Shown: positions 42,563 through 52,000 of the stretch, piece after piece
How positions within the stretch are numbered: the first letter of the stretch is position 1
Layout: each line of letters begins with the position of its first letter
NCBI GenBank assembly: GCA_024234595.1
Contig: JACKNZ010000016.1
Span: forward strand, 37,560-101,559
Length of the DNA: 64,000 nt
Direction: 5' to 3'
Source of the DNA: Moraxellaceae bacterium
Lineage (GTDB): Bacteria > Pseudomonadota > Gammaproteobacteria > Pseudomonadales > Moraxellaceae
Notes under the pieces: generated by a model
The model's input: only the letters and a program-made list of their open reading frames with translations
What the model was told of the DNA's origin: nothing
Database searches by the model: none
Made by a program: the position numbers and the translations under genes

Positions 42563-44023
42563 ATGTTTGCTTACACTCCTGCTGAGCCATTAATAAACTT
42601 GCCATTTACCAAAGCTGTTTTTTTTCTGTGTTGTGTACTAACGCTTACTGCCTGTGGTGGGGGCGGAGGTAGTGATACTCCTGCTAATAATAACGCTATC
42701 AATCAGCCACCCACAAATGTTAGCTTAACAACCGTACAAGCCAGCAGCTCTGACGTGATTGATGTAGCGTGGAGTTTAGCCAAAGACGATAAAACGATTG
42801 CCAGCACACTCACGTATCAAGTGCATTTGTCAGAGACGGCAGGTTTTTCCCCTGCCAATGCGACACTTAAATTTTCTCAAAAAGGGGCAGTTAGTACTAA
42901 GTTAACAGGACTTAAGCCTGCTACAGCCTATAGTTTAAAATTAGTCGTGATTGATGATGATGGAGCGCAAACCATTAGCGCAGAAAGAACAGTCACTACA
43001 CCTAATATTAATCAGCCCCCGACAAATGTTGCTTTAGCTACGGTACAAGCTACAAGTCCAACGGGGGTGAGTGCATCGTGGGGGGCTGCCAGTGATGATA
43101 CGACGGCAGCCAGTCAGTTAACGTATGAAGTGCATATGGCCGAAGGAGGTGACTTTACCCCTTCTGCCAGCAGTTTAAAGTTTAGTGGAAAAAATGTATT
43201 AACGACTCAAGTAATGGGTTTGAAAGCAGCGACCGCTTACACGGTAAAATTAGTAGCGATTGATGCACAAGGCTTGAGGGGGACTAGTAGTGGCGTGAGT
43301 GTAACTACGCCAAATCTGTTTTCTACGACAATACTAAAACTTAACGATACTGGCATTACCAACTGTGCCAACTATTATACTTTTGCTGACTGTACCGCAG
43401 CCATAGGGGGTTGGTTTGGCATAAATCAGGACGGCGAAGTAGGCCGAGACTATTTAGCTATTAACGGCCAGTTAACCAAAGTAGGCGGAGGTGTTGCGGG
43501 TTTTGACTTTACTAAAATTAGTGCAGCTGGCGAAAAATTACCTGCCACTGCTACTGAGTGGAGTTGCGTTTTAGATAACCAAACGGGTTTAATGTGGGAA
43601 GTGAAAACCAATGATGGAGGCCTGCAAGATGCTACCAAAACCTACCAGTGGTACAATACAGATACTAGTACAAATGGTGGCACTGTTGGTTATGTAAACG
43701 GTGGAAATAATACTCAAGCTTTTACGCAAGCCATCAATTCAAAAGCATTATGTGGTTATACTGACTGGCGTTTGCCTGAAAAACAAGAGCTACATAGCAT
43801 TGTTAATTATGGAAAAATTGATCCAGCCATAGACAGCGCGTATTTCCCGAATACCGTTAGTTCTTATTATTGGTCGTCGTCGCCAGTTGCTCATAATATT
43901 AATCATGCGTGGATGGTCAATTTCTACTCTGGTAACGACGATGACTACTTTGGTAACTTCGGAAATGGTTATGGGGGTAAGGGTGATAGCTTGTATGTAC
44001 GTCTTGTGCGTACATACAAGTAA
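42563..44023 (+). CDS. Lipoprotein with two fibronectin-III-like domains and a DUF1566 (Lcl) domain
   Basis: A 486-aa exported lipoprotein. The lipobox LTAC has Cys31 followed by a Gly stretch. Two ~95-residue repeats (INQPPTNVSLTTVQASS... and INQPPTNVALATVQATS...) are fibronectin type III-like. The C-terminal DUF1566 domain starts near residue 330 (DNQTGLMWEVK) and ends WSSSPVAHNINHAWMVNFYSG... YVRLVRTYK. The end is rich in Asn, Asp, Gly and Tyr codons, like variable regions of diversity-generating retroelement targets. The role is unknown, perhaps surface binding. Confidence 0.85.
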   Translation: MFAYTPAEPLINLPFTKAVFFLCCVLTLTACGGGGGSDTPANNNAINQPPTNVSLTTVQASSSDVIDVAWSLAKDDKTIASTLTYQVHLSETAGFSPANATLKFSQKGAVSTKLTGLKPATAYSLKLVVIDDDGAQTISAERTVTTPNINQPPTNVALATVQATSPTGVSASWGAASDDTTAASQLTYEVHMAEGGDFTPSASSLKFSGKNVLTTQVMGLKAATAYTVKLVAIDAQGLRGTSSGVSVTTPNLFSTTILKLNDTGITNCANYYTFADCTAAIGGWFGINQDGEVGRDYLAINGQLTKVGGGVAGFDFTKISAAGEKLPATATEWSCVLDNQTGLMWEVKTNDGGLQDATKTYQWYNTDTSTNGGTVGYVNGGNNTQAFTQAINSKALCGYTDWRLPEKQELHSIVNYGKIDPAIDSAYFPNTVSSYYWSSSPVAHNINHAWMVNFYSGNDDDYFGNFGNGYGGKGDSLYVRLVRTYK

Positions 44024-44099
44024 GGCTATGCCTTTTTATGTTTTATATCAATCACGTTTGGTTGAAGAGTTAACACTCAGTTTGCACAAGGAAAATACA

Positions 44100-44618
44100 A
44101 TGTATAAGCTCATGATGGCCACACTGTTGCTTACGTTTAGCGGTATGAATTACGCATTTTGTAATAACGCAATAATACGAACAGCTCCTGACAGTCGCTA
44201 CGAGCTGTTGAATAGCAATACTGAAGTAAAGGACAAGAAAACGGGTTTGATTTGGCAGCGTTGCAGTTTAGGCCAAACATGGAATGGCACAGCTTGCATA
44301 AGTGATGCACTCTCCCCCTACTGGGTAAATACCTCCTTCCCCTCGCAAGGAAATAACATCTTACAAACGGTCAAAAATATGGGTAATGGCTGGCGTGTAC
44401 CCAACATTAAAGAATTAGATAGTCTGATTGAGCAAGCCTGTTACAGCCCAAGCATTAATGAGGTGATTTTCCCGAATACTCCAAGTGGCGGGTATTGGTC
44501 GTCCTCGCCTGCTGCTCATGATGGCCACTATGTGTGGGTTGTCGATTTCACCTATGGCTCTAATAACACTGCTGATAAGACTGCTAGAGCCTATGTACGG
44601 CCAGTGCGTTCGGAGTAG
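44100..44618 (+). CDS. Secreted DUF1566 (Lcl-type) protein
   Basis: A 172-aa protein with a signal peptide (MYKLMMATLLLTFSGMNYAF) and one DUF1566 domain (VKDKKTGLIWQRCSLGQTW... GNGWRVPNIKELDSL... YWSSSPAAHDGHYVWVVDF... ARAYVRPVRS). It is a short paralogue of the C-terminal domain of the preceding lipoprotein and follows it by 76 bp. AAGGA lies before the ATG at 44100. Confidence 0.85.
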   Translation: MYKLMMATLLLTFSGMNYAFCNNAIIRTAPDSRYELLNSNTEVKDKKTGLIWQRCSLGQTWNGTACISDALSPYWVNTSFPSQGNNILQTVKNMGNGWRVPNIKELDSLIEQACYSPSINEVIFPNTPSGGYWSSSPAAHDGHYVWVVDFTYGSNNTADKTARAYVRPVRSE

Positions 44619-44653
44619 TAATTTGGCAGTGTGGAATTACAACTCACAAAAAC

Positions 44654-44683
44654 AAAAAAGCCCATCCTTGCCGATGGGCTTTC
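44654..44683. terminator. Bidirectional-looking hairpin terminator
   Basis: AGCCCATC-CTTGCC-GATGGGCT with A-rich left side and a short T run at right. It ends the DUF1566 genes on the plus strand and has a better T-tract on the minus strand. Confidence 0.6.
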
Positions 44684-44964
44684 GGTGTCTCTTGGTTGTG
44701 ATTAGTAATTAAGACGGTTGCTTGGACTTAGCTAACTCATCAAATTACAACAACTTAAAAACTCCGCAGTTTCTAGCTTATACCACCAATAGAAATACCC
44801 CACCGACGAAGGCAAAAAAAGCTTACCTTTCATTGACTTGTCATTGACTCGGTTTGCCAGAAAATCATCTAATTGAAAGATAGTCACCCTATTTCTAATT
44901 GCAGAAATTGGAGGACTATCAATGAAAATTTCTTATACTTACAACACACAAACACCACCAATAA

Positions 44965-45012
44965 ATTTGTTGATTTGTTGATTTGTTGATTTGTTGATTT
45001 ATTGATTTGTTG
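44965..45012. repeat. Tandem octamer array, six copies of ATTTGTTG
   Basis: Six direct 8-bp repeats (the fifth is ATTTATTG). On the other strand the unit reads CAACAAAT, related to the CAACATTT unit of the second array at 45373. It lies in the 926-bp non-coding gap before the RHH/ParA genes, as expected for a plasmid partition site. No gene is supported in the rest of 44684-45372. Confidence 0.75.
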
Positions 45013-45372
45013 AAATATACATAAGACGCTATACAAGTCAACATTTGAATAATGCTTATATTTGTTAATTTTATCCTTAGATAATAAGCCAGCAACAAGA
45101 ACCCATCTAAATAAAGTACCGATGCTTTACGACTGAGCTGCAAATCATGGATATTTTGATAATGCATTTAACCTAGAGCTAATATAAATAGTGGCTTTCT
45201 GTAAGACTTACTGAACATATTTCACCACAAATAACAACTAAGCTAGAATCACTTTAGTTTATACAAAGATACGAGACTCCCCTCCCATTCAGACCTACGC
45301 ATATTCTGTTGCTACTAGCTTTCCGTAAAAAACATAGCATTTAAATACACCCAAAGGTATTTTCAGAATAAC

Positions 45373-45458
45373 AACATTTCAACATTTCAACATTTCAACA
45401 TTTCAACATTTCAACATTTCAACATTTCAACATTTCAACATTTCAACATTTCAACATT
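45373..45458. repeat. Tandem octamer array, ten copies of AACATTTC
   Basis: Ten exact direct 8-bp repeats plus a partial one, 87 bp from the end of the RHH gene. Helically phased short direct repeats near an RHH/ParA pair resemble centromere sites bound by Omega/ParG-type proteins. It is inverted relative to the related array at 44965. Confidence 0.8.
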
Positions 45459-45544
45459 AATTGAATTACTTCCATCAAATTAAGTCAATTTAAAAATAAG
45501 CATCTGTCTTTATAACAGATGCTTATTTGCGCAAAGTAATCGGG

Positions 45545-45757
45545 TTATTTAGACCGCTGCTCTAAATGATACTCCAACGCAGCAATCACAATGTCTTTAA
45601 CCGATTGGCCAGACTGAACCGCAAACATTTTGGTTTGCTGATGCAAGCTTGCAGGAATTTGCACATGTAAAGGGATTAAATTTTCTTTTTGGGCCTCAGT
45701 AACTACTTCAGCTAACAAAGGATTATTAGTACCTGTTTTTTTTCTTCCAAGAGCCAT
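45545..45757 (-). CDS. Ribbon-helix-helix protein, probable partition (centromere-binding) partner
   Basis: A 70-aa protein: basic N-terminus (MALGRKKTGTNN) then ENLIPLHVQIPASLHQQTKMFAVQSGQSVKDIVIAALEYHLEQRSK, with the strand-helix-helix pattern of RHH/CopG-like proteins. It follows parA by 53 bp on the same strand and is beside the octamer arrays, so it is probably the ParB/ParG-like DNA-binding partner and operon repressor. Confidence 0.8.
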   Translation of the reverse strand: MALGRKKTGTNNPLLAEVVTEAQKENLIPLHVQIPASLHQQTKMFAVQSGQSVKDIVIAALEYHLEQRSK

Positions 45758-45810
45758 AAATAAAACCACCAAAAAATTAAACTTTTGCTGCTTTCAACAA
45801 AACAACATTT

Positions 45811-46452
45811 CTACTTTTGTTGTAACATTTGCCGCAACTCAGCCACAATCGCACGAACTTCTTTAGCGGCATTACCATCTGGCTCAGTATCCATGGGTGT
45901 TGAACCAATACTGGCTGATTTGGGATACGTCACAAGCTGTGTTGTCTTTGCCACAAAAACAGGCAACTCAAAATCTTCTAAAGCTCCAATAACCTCTTTA
46001 CTTAACTCAGTACGCTTAATTGCTCTAGAAATTAAAAAGGCAGCTTTAGGTTTACCGTCGGTTACTTCTTGTCTGGCTCGAACAATAGACACTAAGTCTT
46101 CGGCAGCCCAAACATCATAGGGAGATGGCTGAACAGGAATAAGCACTATATCGGCTGCTTTAATAGTAGAGACTGTCATTTGCTCAGAGCGTGGCGCGCC
46201 ATCAACCACGACCCAGCGTTTACCGTTATTGGAAAGCGTTTTAATATCTTTGTCGAGAGTCGGACGATCCACACCAACGACCACAACAGAGTCCTTTTCG
46301 GATGCAGCTCGCCAATCTCTGGCACTACCTTGTGGGTCTGAGTCGACCAAGATGACATCTTCACCTTCTAGTTGCAGTTGACGCGCAACGCACGTTGCTA
46401 AGGTTGTTTTTCCTGCTCCGCCTTTTTGCGAAAGAAATGCAATCGTGTACAT
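45811..46452 (-). CDS. parA: ParA-family partition ATPase
   Basis: A 213-aa ParA of the short type without N-terminal HTH. The deviant Walker A is SQKGGAGKTTLA (8-19), Walker A' is VDSDPQGSARDW and Walker B is WVVVDGAPR. The C-terminus ends VRAIVAELRQMLQQK. It drives plasmid segregation by binding the nucleoid and the centromere complex. ATG 46452 is chosen because the Walker A lies ~10 residues after it. Confidence 0.92.
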   Translation of the reverse strand: MYTIAFLSQKGGAGKTTLATCVARQLQLEGEDVILVDSDPQGSARDWRAASEKDSVVVVGVDRPTLDKDIKTLSNNGKRWVVVDGAPRSEQMTVSTIKAADIVLIPVQPSPYDVWAAEDLVSIVRARQEVTDGKPKAAFLISRAIKRTELSKEVIGALEDFELPVFVAKTTQLVTYPKSASIGSTPMDTEPDGNAAKEVRAIVAELRQMLQQK

Positions 46453-46624
46453 AAAAAATTCATCTATTTTAGAGCTTATGCGTTTATCACCTATGTGCTT
46501 ATAAACAGCTAAAGACATAAGTTGTGTATTTAACAACAAAAACACATTTGTGTTAATGTTGATTAATACAAATGTTGTTTACTGCAAACTATAGATTTTT
46601 AAGAAAAATGCAAGTCTTTTCAAT

Positions 46625-47941
46625 CTAAAAGCCTTCGATGGGTTCGTTCCAACGTTCGGCTAAATATGGCCACAATAGAGCAGTAAATGATGGTTTCTCT
46701 AAAACATCTAATTGAAACTTTTCATAATTGTTTCGAGCCATTGTTTTAAAAACAGGCTTCTGAGCCTTAATACAATCAACTATAAGTGCATGCTGCTCGT
46801 CTTCTGGTAAGCTTTTAAGCCGCTCAAGGAAGCGCTGATTTATCATTGCCCAATCTGATTTATTTTGAGTTTTATCAACCAATAACTCTTCATTTTCATG
46901 AGTTTTATTTCGTATTTTTTTTGCTTTGATCTCGGCATAAATGGTACGTTGCTCCTCAAATTGTTGCCCCCAATTTTCTGCAATGGCTACCTTGTATATC
47001 GCACCATAGTTCACTGATTTTTGTTTTTTCTCTAACTGCTCGCAATACTGATTTGCCCGCTCAATGGATAAACTAATTTGTTCTGCTGTATGCGCTGCTA
47101 GGTATTCTTCCTGTGCCGAAATTGGAATAGACACTTTCGCACAAGTAAATGCAGGGTTGCTTTGTGGTTCTACAAAAGGGAAAGAAGCCTGATTCTTCAA
47201 TTGAACCGTAAAGTGAATACCAATAACTTTACGTCCATTTCGATTGTATATCGCCTCTACTACGATATCGGAAATCTGACTATCATTGATTGATTTAATT
47301 GGTTTTTTAATCACCCATTCATTAAGTTTCATGAATTCTGCGTACTCTGACGGTTTAACCCCCATGTATTCGCGAAGCTCGTCAATTGTCATGTATGGCG
47401 TACGACCAACCCCAATATAATCTTTACAAAGCTTATAAATGATGGCTTCATATTTGCCTGAGAAGTGATTAAATACATCCCAATTCAACATCTGAAATAT
47501 AGCCTTAGCGTTATCTACACCCAACATCACATCATCAATAACACTAGGGAATTTAAATCCAATAGTTAGTCGGGTGACCTTCATCTCCGAAATAAAACCC
47601 GAGAAATACTGCGCTCTACGACCATCTTTTTCAAAATAATTAAAGCAAATTTCTTCTTTTCGCAAAACACGGAGATCATTAATAATATCTTGGCGACTAG
47701 GTGTATAGCCTATATGCTGCTCAATATACCCCATTGAAACATAACGAAACCCCTGTGCATCAACGGGCTCACCCATATCAAATTGACGCTTAAACTCTTG
47801 CAATAACAAAATCCAAAGCTTGTACTGAAGCAACGAAATAGTATGTTTAATATGAATTAAACTCTGAGGAGTTTTAAGTGGTTTCTTAGGTGATCTACGC
47901 ACAACCCCTGTGCTGACTTCTTCTTGATCATTTTTAGTCAT
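46625..47941 (-). CDS. repB: RepB-family plasmid replication initiator (Rep_3)
   Basis: A 438-aa initiator. Two winged-helix domains of Rep_3 are recognisable: SLIHIKHTISLLQYKLWILLLQEFK near the N-terminus, and FNHFSGKYEAIIYKLCKDYIGVGRTPYMTIDELREYMGV, with IKKPIKSINDSQISDIVVEAIY in the second. It binds the iterons at 48010-48283 just upstream of its start. The C-terminal ~150 residues are an extension less typical of the family. ATG 47941 is chosen. Confidence 0.9.
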   Translation of the reverse strand: MTKNDQEEVSTGVVRRSPKKPLKTPQSLIHIKHTISLLQYKLWILLLQEFKRQFDMGEPVDAQGFRYVSMGYIEQHIGYTPSRQDIINDLRVLRKEEICFNYFEKDGRRAQYFSGFISEMKVTRLTIGFKFPSVIDDVMLGVDNAKAIFQMLNWDVFNHFSGKYEAIIYKLCKDYIGVGRTPYMTIDELREYMGVKPSEYAEFMKLNEWVIKKPIKSINDSQISDIVVEAIYNRNGRKVIGIHFTVQLKNQASFPFVEPQSNPAFTCAKVSIPISAQEEYLAAHTAEQISLSIERANQYCEQLEKKQKSVNYGAIYKVAIAENWGQQFEEQRTIYAEIKAKKIRNKTHENEELLVDKTQNKSDWAMINQRFLERLKSLPEDEQHALIVDCIKAQKPVFKTMARNNYEKFQLDVLEKPSFTALLWPYLAERWNEPIEGF

Positions 47942-48009
47942 TTTCTTTGAATTCGCTACAAAACAAATAAGACTAAATGATACCACCAATCATACAGATT
48001 TTAAATTTA

Positions 48010-48283
48010 TTTTTCTGGATGATACATCAAACAGGTGGGGGGGTTTTCTGGATGATAGATATATTTTTTAAATAATGACTGAGCCATTTCCCAAGAAACA
48101 TACCAAAAAAAGAATCGTAAATAGTTTTTTATATCAAAGTTAAACAGGTGGGGGGGTTTTCTGGATGATACATCAAACAGGTGGGGGGGTTTTCTGGATG
48201 ATAAGTGGGGGGGTTTTCTGGATGATACATCAAACAGGTGGGGGGGTTTTCTGGATGATAGTGGGGGGGTTTTCTGGATGATA
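48010..48283. other. Plasmid replication origin with iterons
   Basis: Six copies of a 23-bp iteron that begins GTGGGGGGGTTTTCTGGATG (starting 48035, 48148, 48181, 48205, 48238, 48261), plus a partial copy at 48011. Most are separated by CATCAAACAG. It abuts repB. An AT-rich stretch (48058-48147) between iterons 1 and 2 could be the melting region. Each iteron has seven consecutive G. Confidence 0.88.
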
Positions 48284-48845
48284 GATCGCTACAACCATTG
48301 ATAACAAAGGGCTACGGCGGTTCCTAAAGTATTTAAAACTACTATAAATACAAAAGTAGTAGTAAAAGGGAGAACAATTTTTTATTTTTTAGTCTAAAAA
48401 TGAATTACGTATCTGAATTTAAACCCTAATAAATTTAGAACACTAAGAAACGTTCGAGGCAAACTTCAAGGAAGGTTTATAAAACGGCTGTTGTCCAACA
48501 CATCTTATAATGCGCTATTTGAGGCTAAATTCGCATTAGATGACTAAAGGTAGCCAAAAGTCATTTAACATCGCCAAATCGACGCTATAACTGGCTGAGT
48601 GGTAGGTTTGCATAATACTTTTAACGACAAAATTGAAAACTGATTTTTTATACCGCCATCTTGCTTGGCATAATTACCACATAGCTGCTAAAAGCGACAT
48701 CCGTATTAGCCACAAAAGTTAACTTGTGTCATTAAAGTCTTTCTTTAACCAACAGTGTTAATTCAGCCAAAATCGGCTAAGATAAGCTTAAATAGGTTTA
48801 AATATTTAGAAAATAGCTCTTGCCCAACTAATTAAAGAGGTTGAG
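48284..48845. other. Non-coding gap between origin and defence operon
   Basis: 562 bp of AT-rich sequence. No convincing gene was seen. GATAAGCTTAAATAGG (about 48782) resembles half of the regulon palindrome but lacks a correctly spaced -10. The promoter of the defence operon is presumably in the last ~100 bp. Confidence 0.5.
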
Positions 48846-49034
48846 ATGGACACAATGGCCGATCGCTGGTTATCCATATCTGAAATCTGCCAGTATTTAG
48901 GTGTCTCAAGTGACACTATATACAAATGGATTGAAAAGAAAGCTATGCCAGCGCACAAAATAGGTAGGTTATGGAAATTTAAAAAGAACGAAGTTGATGA
49001 TTGGGTGAGATCTGGCCAAGCGGCAGAACAGTAG
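48846..49034 (+). CDS. Excisionase-type helix-turn-helix protein
   Basis: A 62-aa single-domain HTH_17 protein: DRWLSISEICQYLGVSSDTIYKWIEKKAMPAHKIGRLWKFKKNEVDDWVRSG, the MerR/excisionase DNA-binding pattern. It precedes the helicase by 9 bp and so is probably cotranscribed. It may act as a local regulator or sequence-specific recruiter for the defence operon. Confidence 0.88.
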   Translation: MDTMADRWLSISEICQYLGVSSDTIYKWIEKKAMPAHKIGRLWKFKKNEVDDWVRSGQAAEQ

Positions 49035-49043
49035 GGATACAAC

Positions 49044-52000
49044 ATGCTAAAACTCGAAGATGTTAAAAAAGATGCGCAGATTCGCGGTATTCAAGCTGAA
49101 GAAATTGTGCGTATTGTTCAAGTTGAACCTGTCGGCGATGCTGCTATCACGGTTTACTACAAAGACAGCCAAGGTAAGCTTGGCGAGCAGATGTTATTCC
49201 GTTCAGATGAGTCTCGCTTAGAGCTAGCAACGGCTGGTCGTCCTTGGGCATTTGATGCACCTGGCGCAGAGTTTAAGTTAGGGTTAGAAGCATACCGTAT
49301 TACACAAGCAGCATTGTTTGACCCCATGATGGCTGTGCATACCTCCAATGTAGAACCCTTACCTCACCAAATTTCCGCTGTTTACGAGTATATGCTACCT
49401 AAGCAACCTTTACGCTTTGTATTGGCCGATGACCCAGGTGCTGGTAAAACCATTATGGCGGGTTTATTGATTCGTGAGTTATTGATGCGTGCCGATGCTA
49501 AGCGCATTCTTATTGTGTCACCTGGTTCACTGACTGAACAATGGCAAGATGAGTTGTTAGAAAAGTTTGGTGTCACCTTCGATATTTTTAGCCGTGAAAA
49601 ACAGGAGCAGTGCGCTTCTGGTAATTATTTTGATGAATCCGACCAACTTATTTGTCGCTTAGATCAACTGTCTCGCAATGAAGACTTCCAAGAAAAGCTC
49701 AAAAATACCGATTGGGATTTAATTATCGTTGATGAGGCTCATAAGTTGTCGGCCAATTATTTTGGCAATAAAGTGAATAAAACCAAACGATTCCAGCTAG
49801 GCGAATTGCTCGGATCGATTACACGTCATTACCTGCTCATGACAGCAACGCCGCACAACGGAAAAGAAGAAGACTTTCAAATATGGTTGTCATTGCTCGA
49901 TGGCGATCGTTTTTACGGCAAATTTCGTGAAGGGGCGCATAAGGTCGATATCTCTGACATGATGCGTCGTATGGTCAAAGAAGAACTGCTTAAGTTTGAT
50001 GGTACTCCGCTATTTCCAGAGCGACGCGCTTACACAGCCAATTACGAGCTATCACCTATGGAAGCATCACTCTATGAACAGGTAACTACTTACGTTCGTG
50101 AAGAAATGAATCGGGCAGATAATTTGGATGGCCAAAAAAAGAATAACGTCGGCTTTGCATTAACCATGTTACAGCGTCGCTTGGCATCAAGCCCAGAAGC
50201 CATATACCAATCATTAAAACGCCGTCGTAAGCGTTTAGAGGATAGACTTGCTGAAACCAAACTCATGGCTCGTGGTCAATCGGTAAAAAGTAACCATATT
50301 GCCGAAACCATTGGTGAGTACAGCGTTAAGAAAAAAATAGACCTACCCGAGAACTTAGATCAACTAGATGAGGATTTAAGTGCAGCAGAGTACGAACTTT
50401 ATGTTGAGCAAGTGGTTGATCAGGCCTCTGCGGCCGAAACCATTCCAGAGCTTGAGGCCGAAATACTTAGCCTTAAAGATCTAGAATACCAAGCACTTAG
50501 TGTGGTGCAATCAGGAAATGATAAAAAATGGGAAGAGCTTTCCTGTTTGTTGCAAGATAAACCCGAGATGTTTACAGCAAGTGGTAGCCGCAGAAAGCTC
50601 ATTATTTTTACAGAGCATAAAGATACGCTTAATTACCTTGTTGCACGTATCAGCGACATGCTTGGCAATACTAATTCTGTTCGTACCATTTATGGTGGTA
50701 CTAACCGAGACGAACGCCGAAAAATTCAAGAAGAATTTCGCAATGACCCAGAAGTTATTGTGTTAATTGCGACCGATGCCGCAGGCGAGGGTGTCAACCT
50801 GCAAAATGCCAATTTAATGGTCAACTACGACTTGCCTTGGAATCCAAATCGTTTAGAGCAACGTTTTGGACGTATCCACCGAATTGGTCAAACCGAAGTG
50901 TGTCATTTATGGAACATCGTTGCTAACGAAACTCGCGAAGGCGAAGTATTTCAAAAACTGTTCGATAAAATTGAAATAGAAAAAGAAGCCCTTGGCGGCA
51001 AAGTATTTGACGTGTTGGGTGAGGCTTTTGATAATGTTTCACTACGAGATTTATTGGTTCAAGCGATTCGCTATGGCGAAGATCCTAAAGTTAAAGCAAA
51101 AATGAATGAGGTGATCGAAGGGGCATTAGATGCCGAACACCTCAAAGAAATTATTAAGCGTAATGCTTTGGTCGATCAGCACATGGGGCTAGAAGACCTT
51201 TATGCCGTAAAAGAAGAAATGGAAAAGGCGGAAGCACGTAAACTACAACCCTATTTTATTAGAGCCTTTTTTACCGAAGCTTTTCAAACACTAGGAGGTG
51301 AGTTTAGGTCACGAGAGTCTGGCCGCTACGAAGTGCGCCATGTACCTGCTGTGATTCGTGAACGAGATCGAATTATTGGCGAAAGTCGCACGCCAGTACT
51401 TAAAAAATATGAACGTATTTGTTTTGAAAAGCAACATGTACGCCAAACAGGCAAGCCCATGGCAGACATGATTCACCCCATGCACCCACTAATGCACGCC
51501 ACGACCGATTTAATACTACAAGCATATCGAGCCAAACTCAAACAAGGTGCCGTGTTGGTTGACCCGAATGACGACAGTATTGAGCCCAAAGTGTTGTTTA
51601 TGGTTGACCATACAGTGCGGGAATCAAGCCAAAGCGGTGAAGTGGCATCTCGTCGCTTACAGTTTGTTGAGATCAACGAGCAAGGCAAGGCCATTAACGC
51701 TGGTTGGGCGCCACACTTAGATTTACAACCTATAGATGATTACGACAGTAAATTAGTGGGCGATATTCTACAAGCACACTGGCTTAATCATAATCTCGAA
51801 GCATTAGCACTTAACCACGCTTCACAGAAGCTGGTACCCGAACATTATGCCGAGGTCAAAGGTCGTCGTGAACGACAGGCTAATAAAACGATGGCGGCCG
51901 TTAATGAGCGATTGGTTAAAGAAATTAATTATTGGTCAGACCGATATATTAAGCTACAAGACGACGTGAGTGCGGGCAAGCAACCGCGTATGCAACCCGA

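Noticed and set aside
44919..45167. 82-codon minus-strand reading frame in the gap before the partition genes
   Set aside because: It crosses the octamer repeats, has no ribosome-binding site and no recognisable domain.
45643..45652. Perfect GCAAGCTTGC inside the RHH gene
   Set aside because: No -10-like hexamer 28-29 bp away on either strand, so it is probably a chance match in coding sequence.
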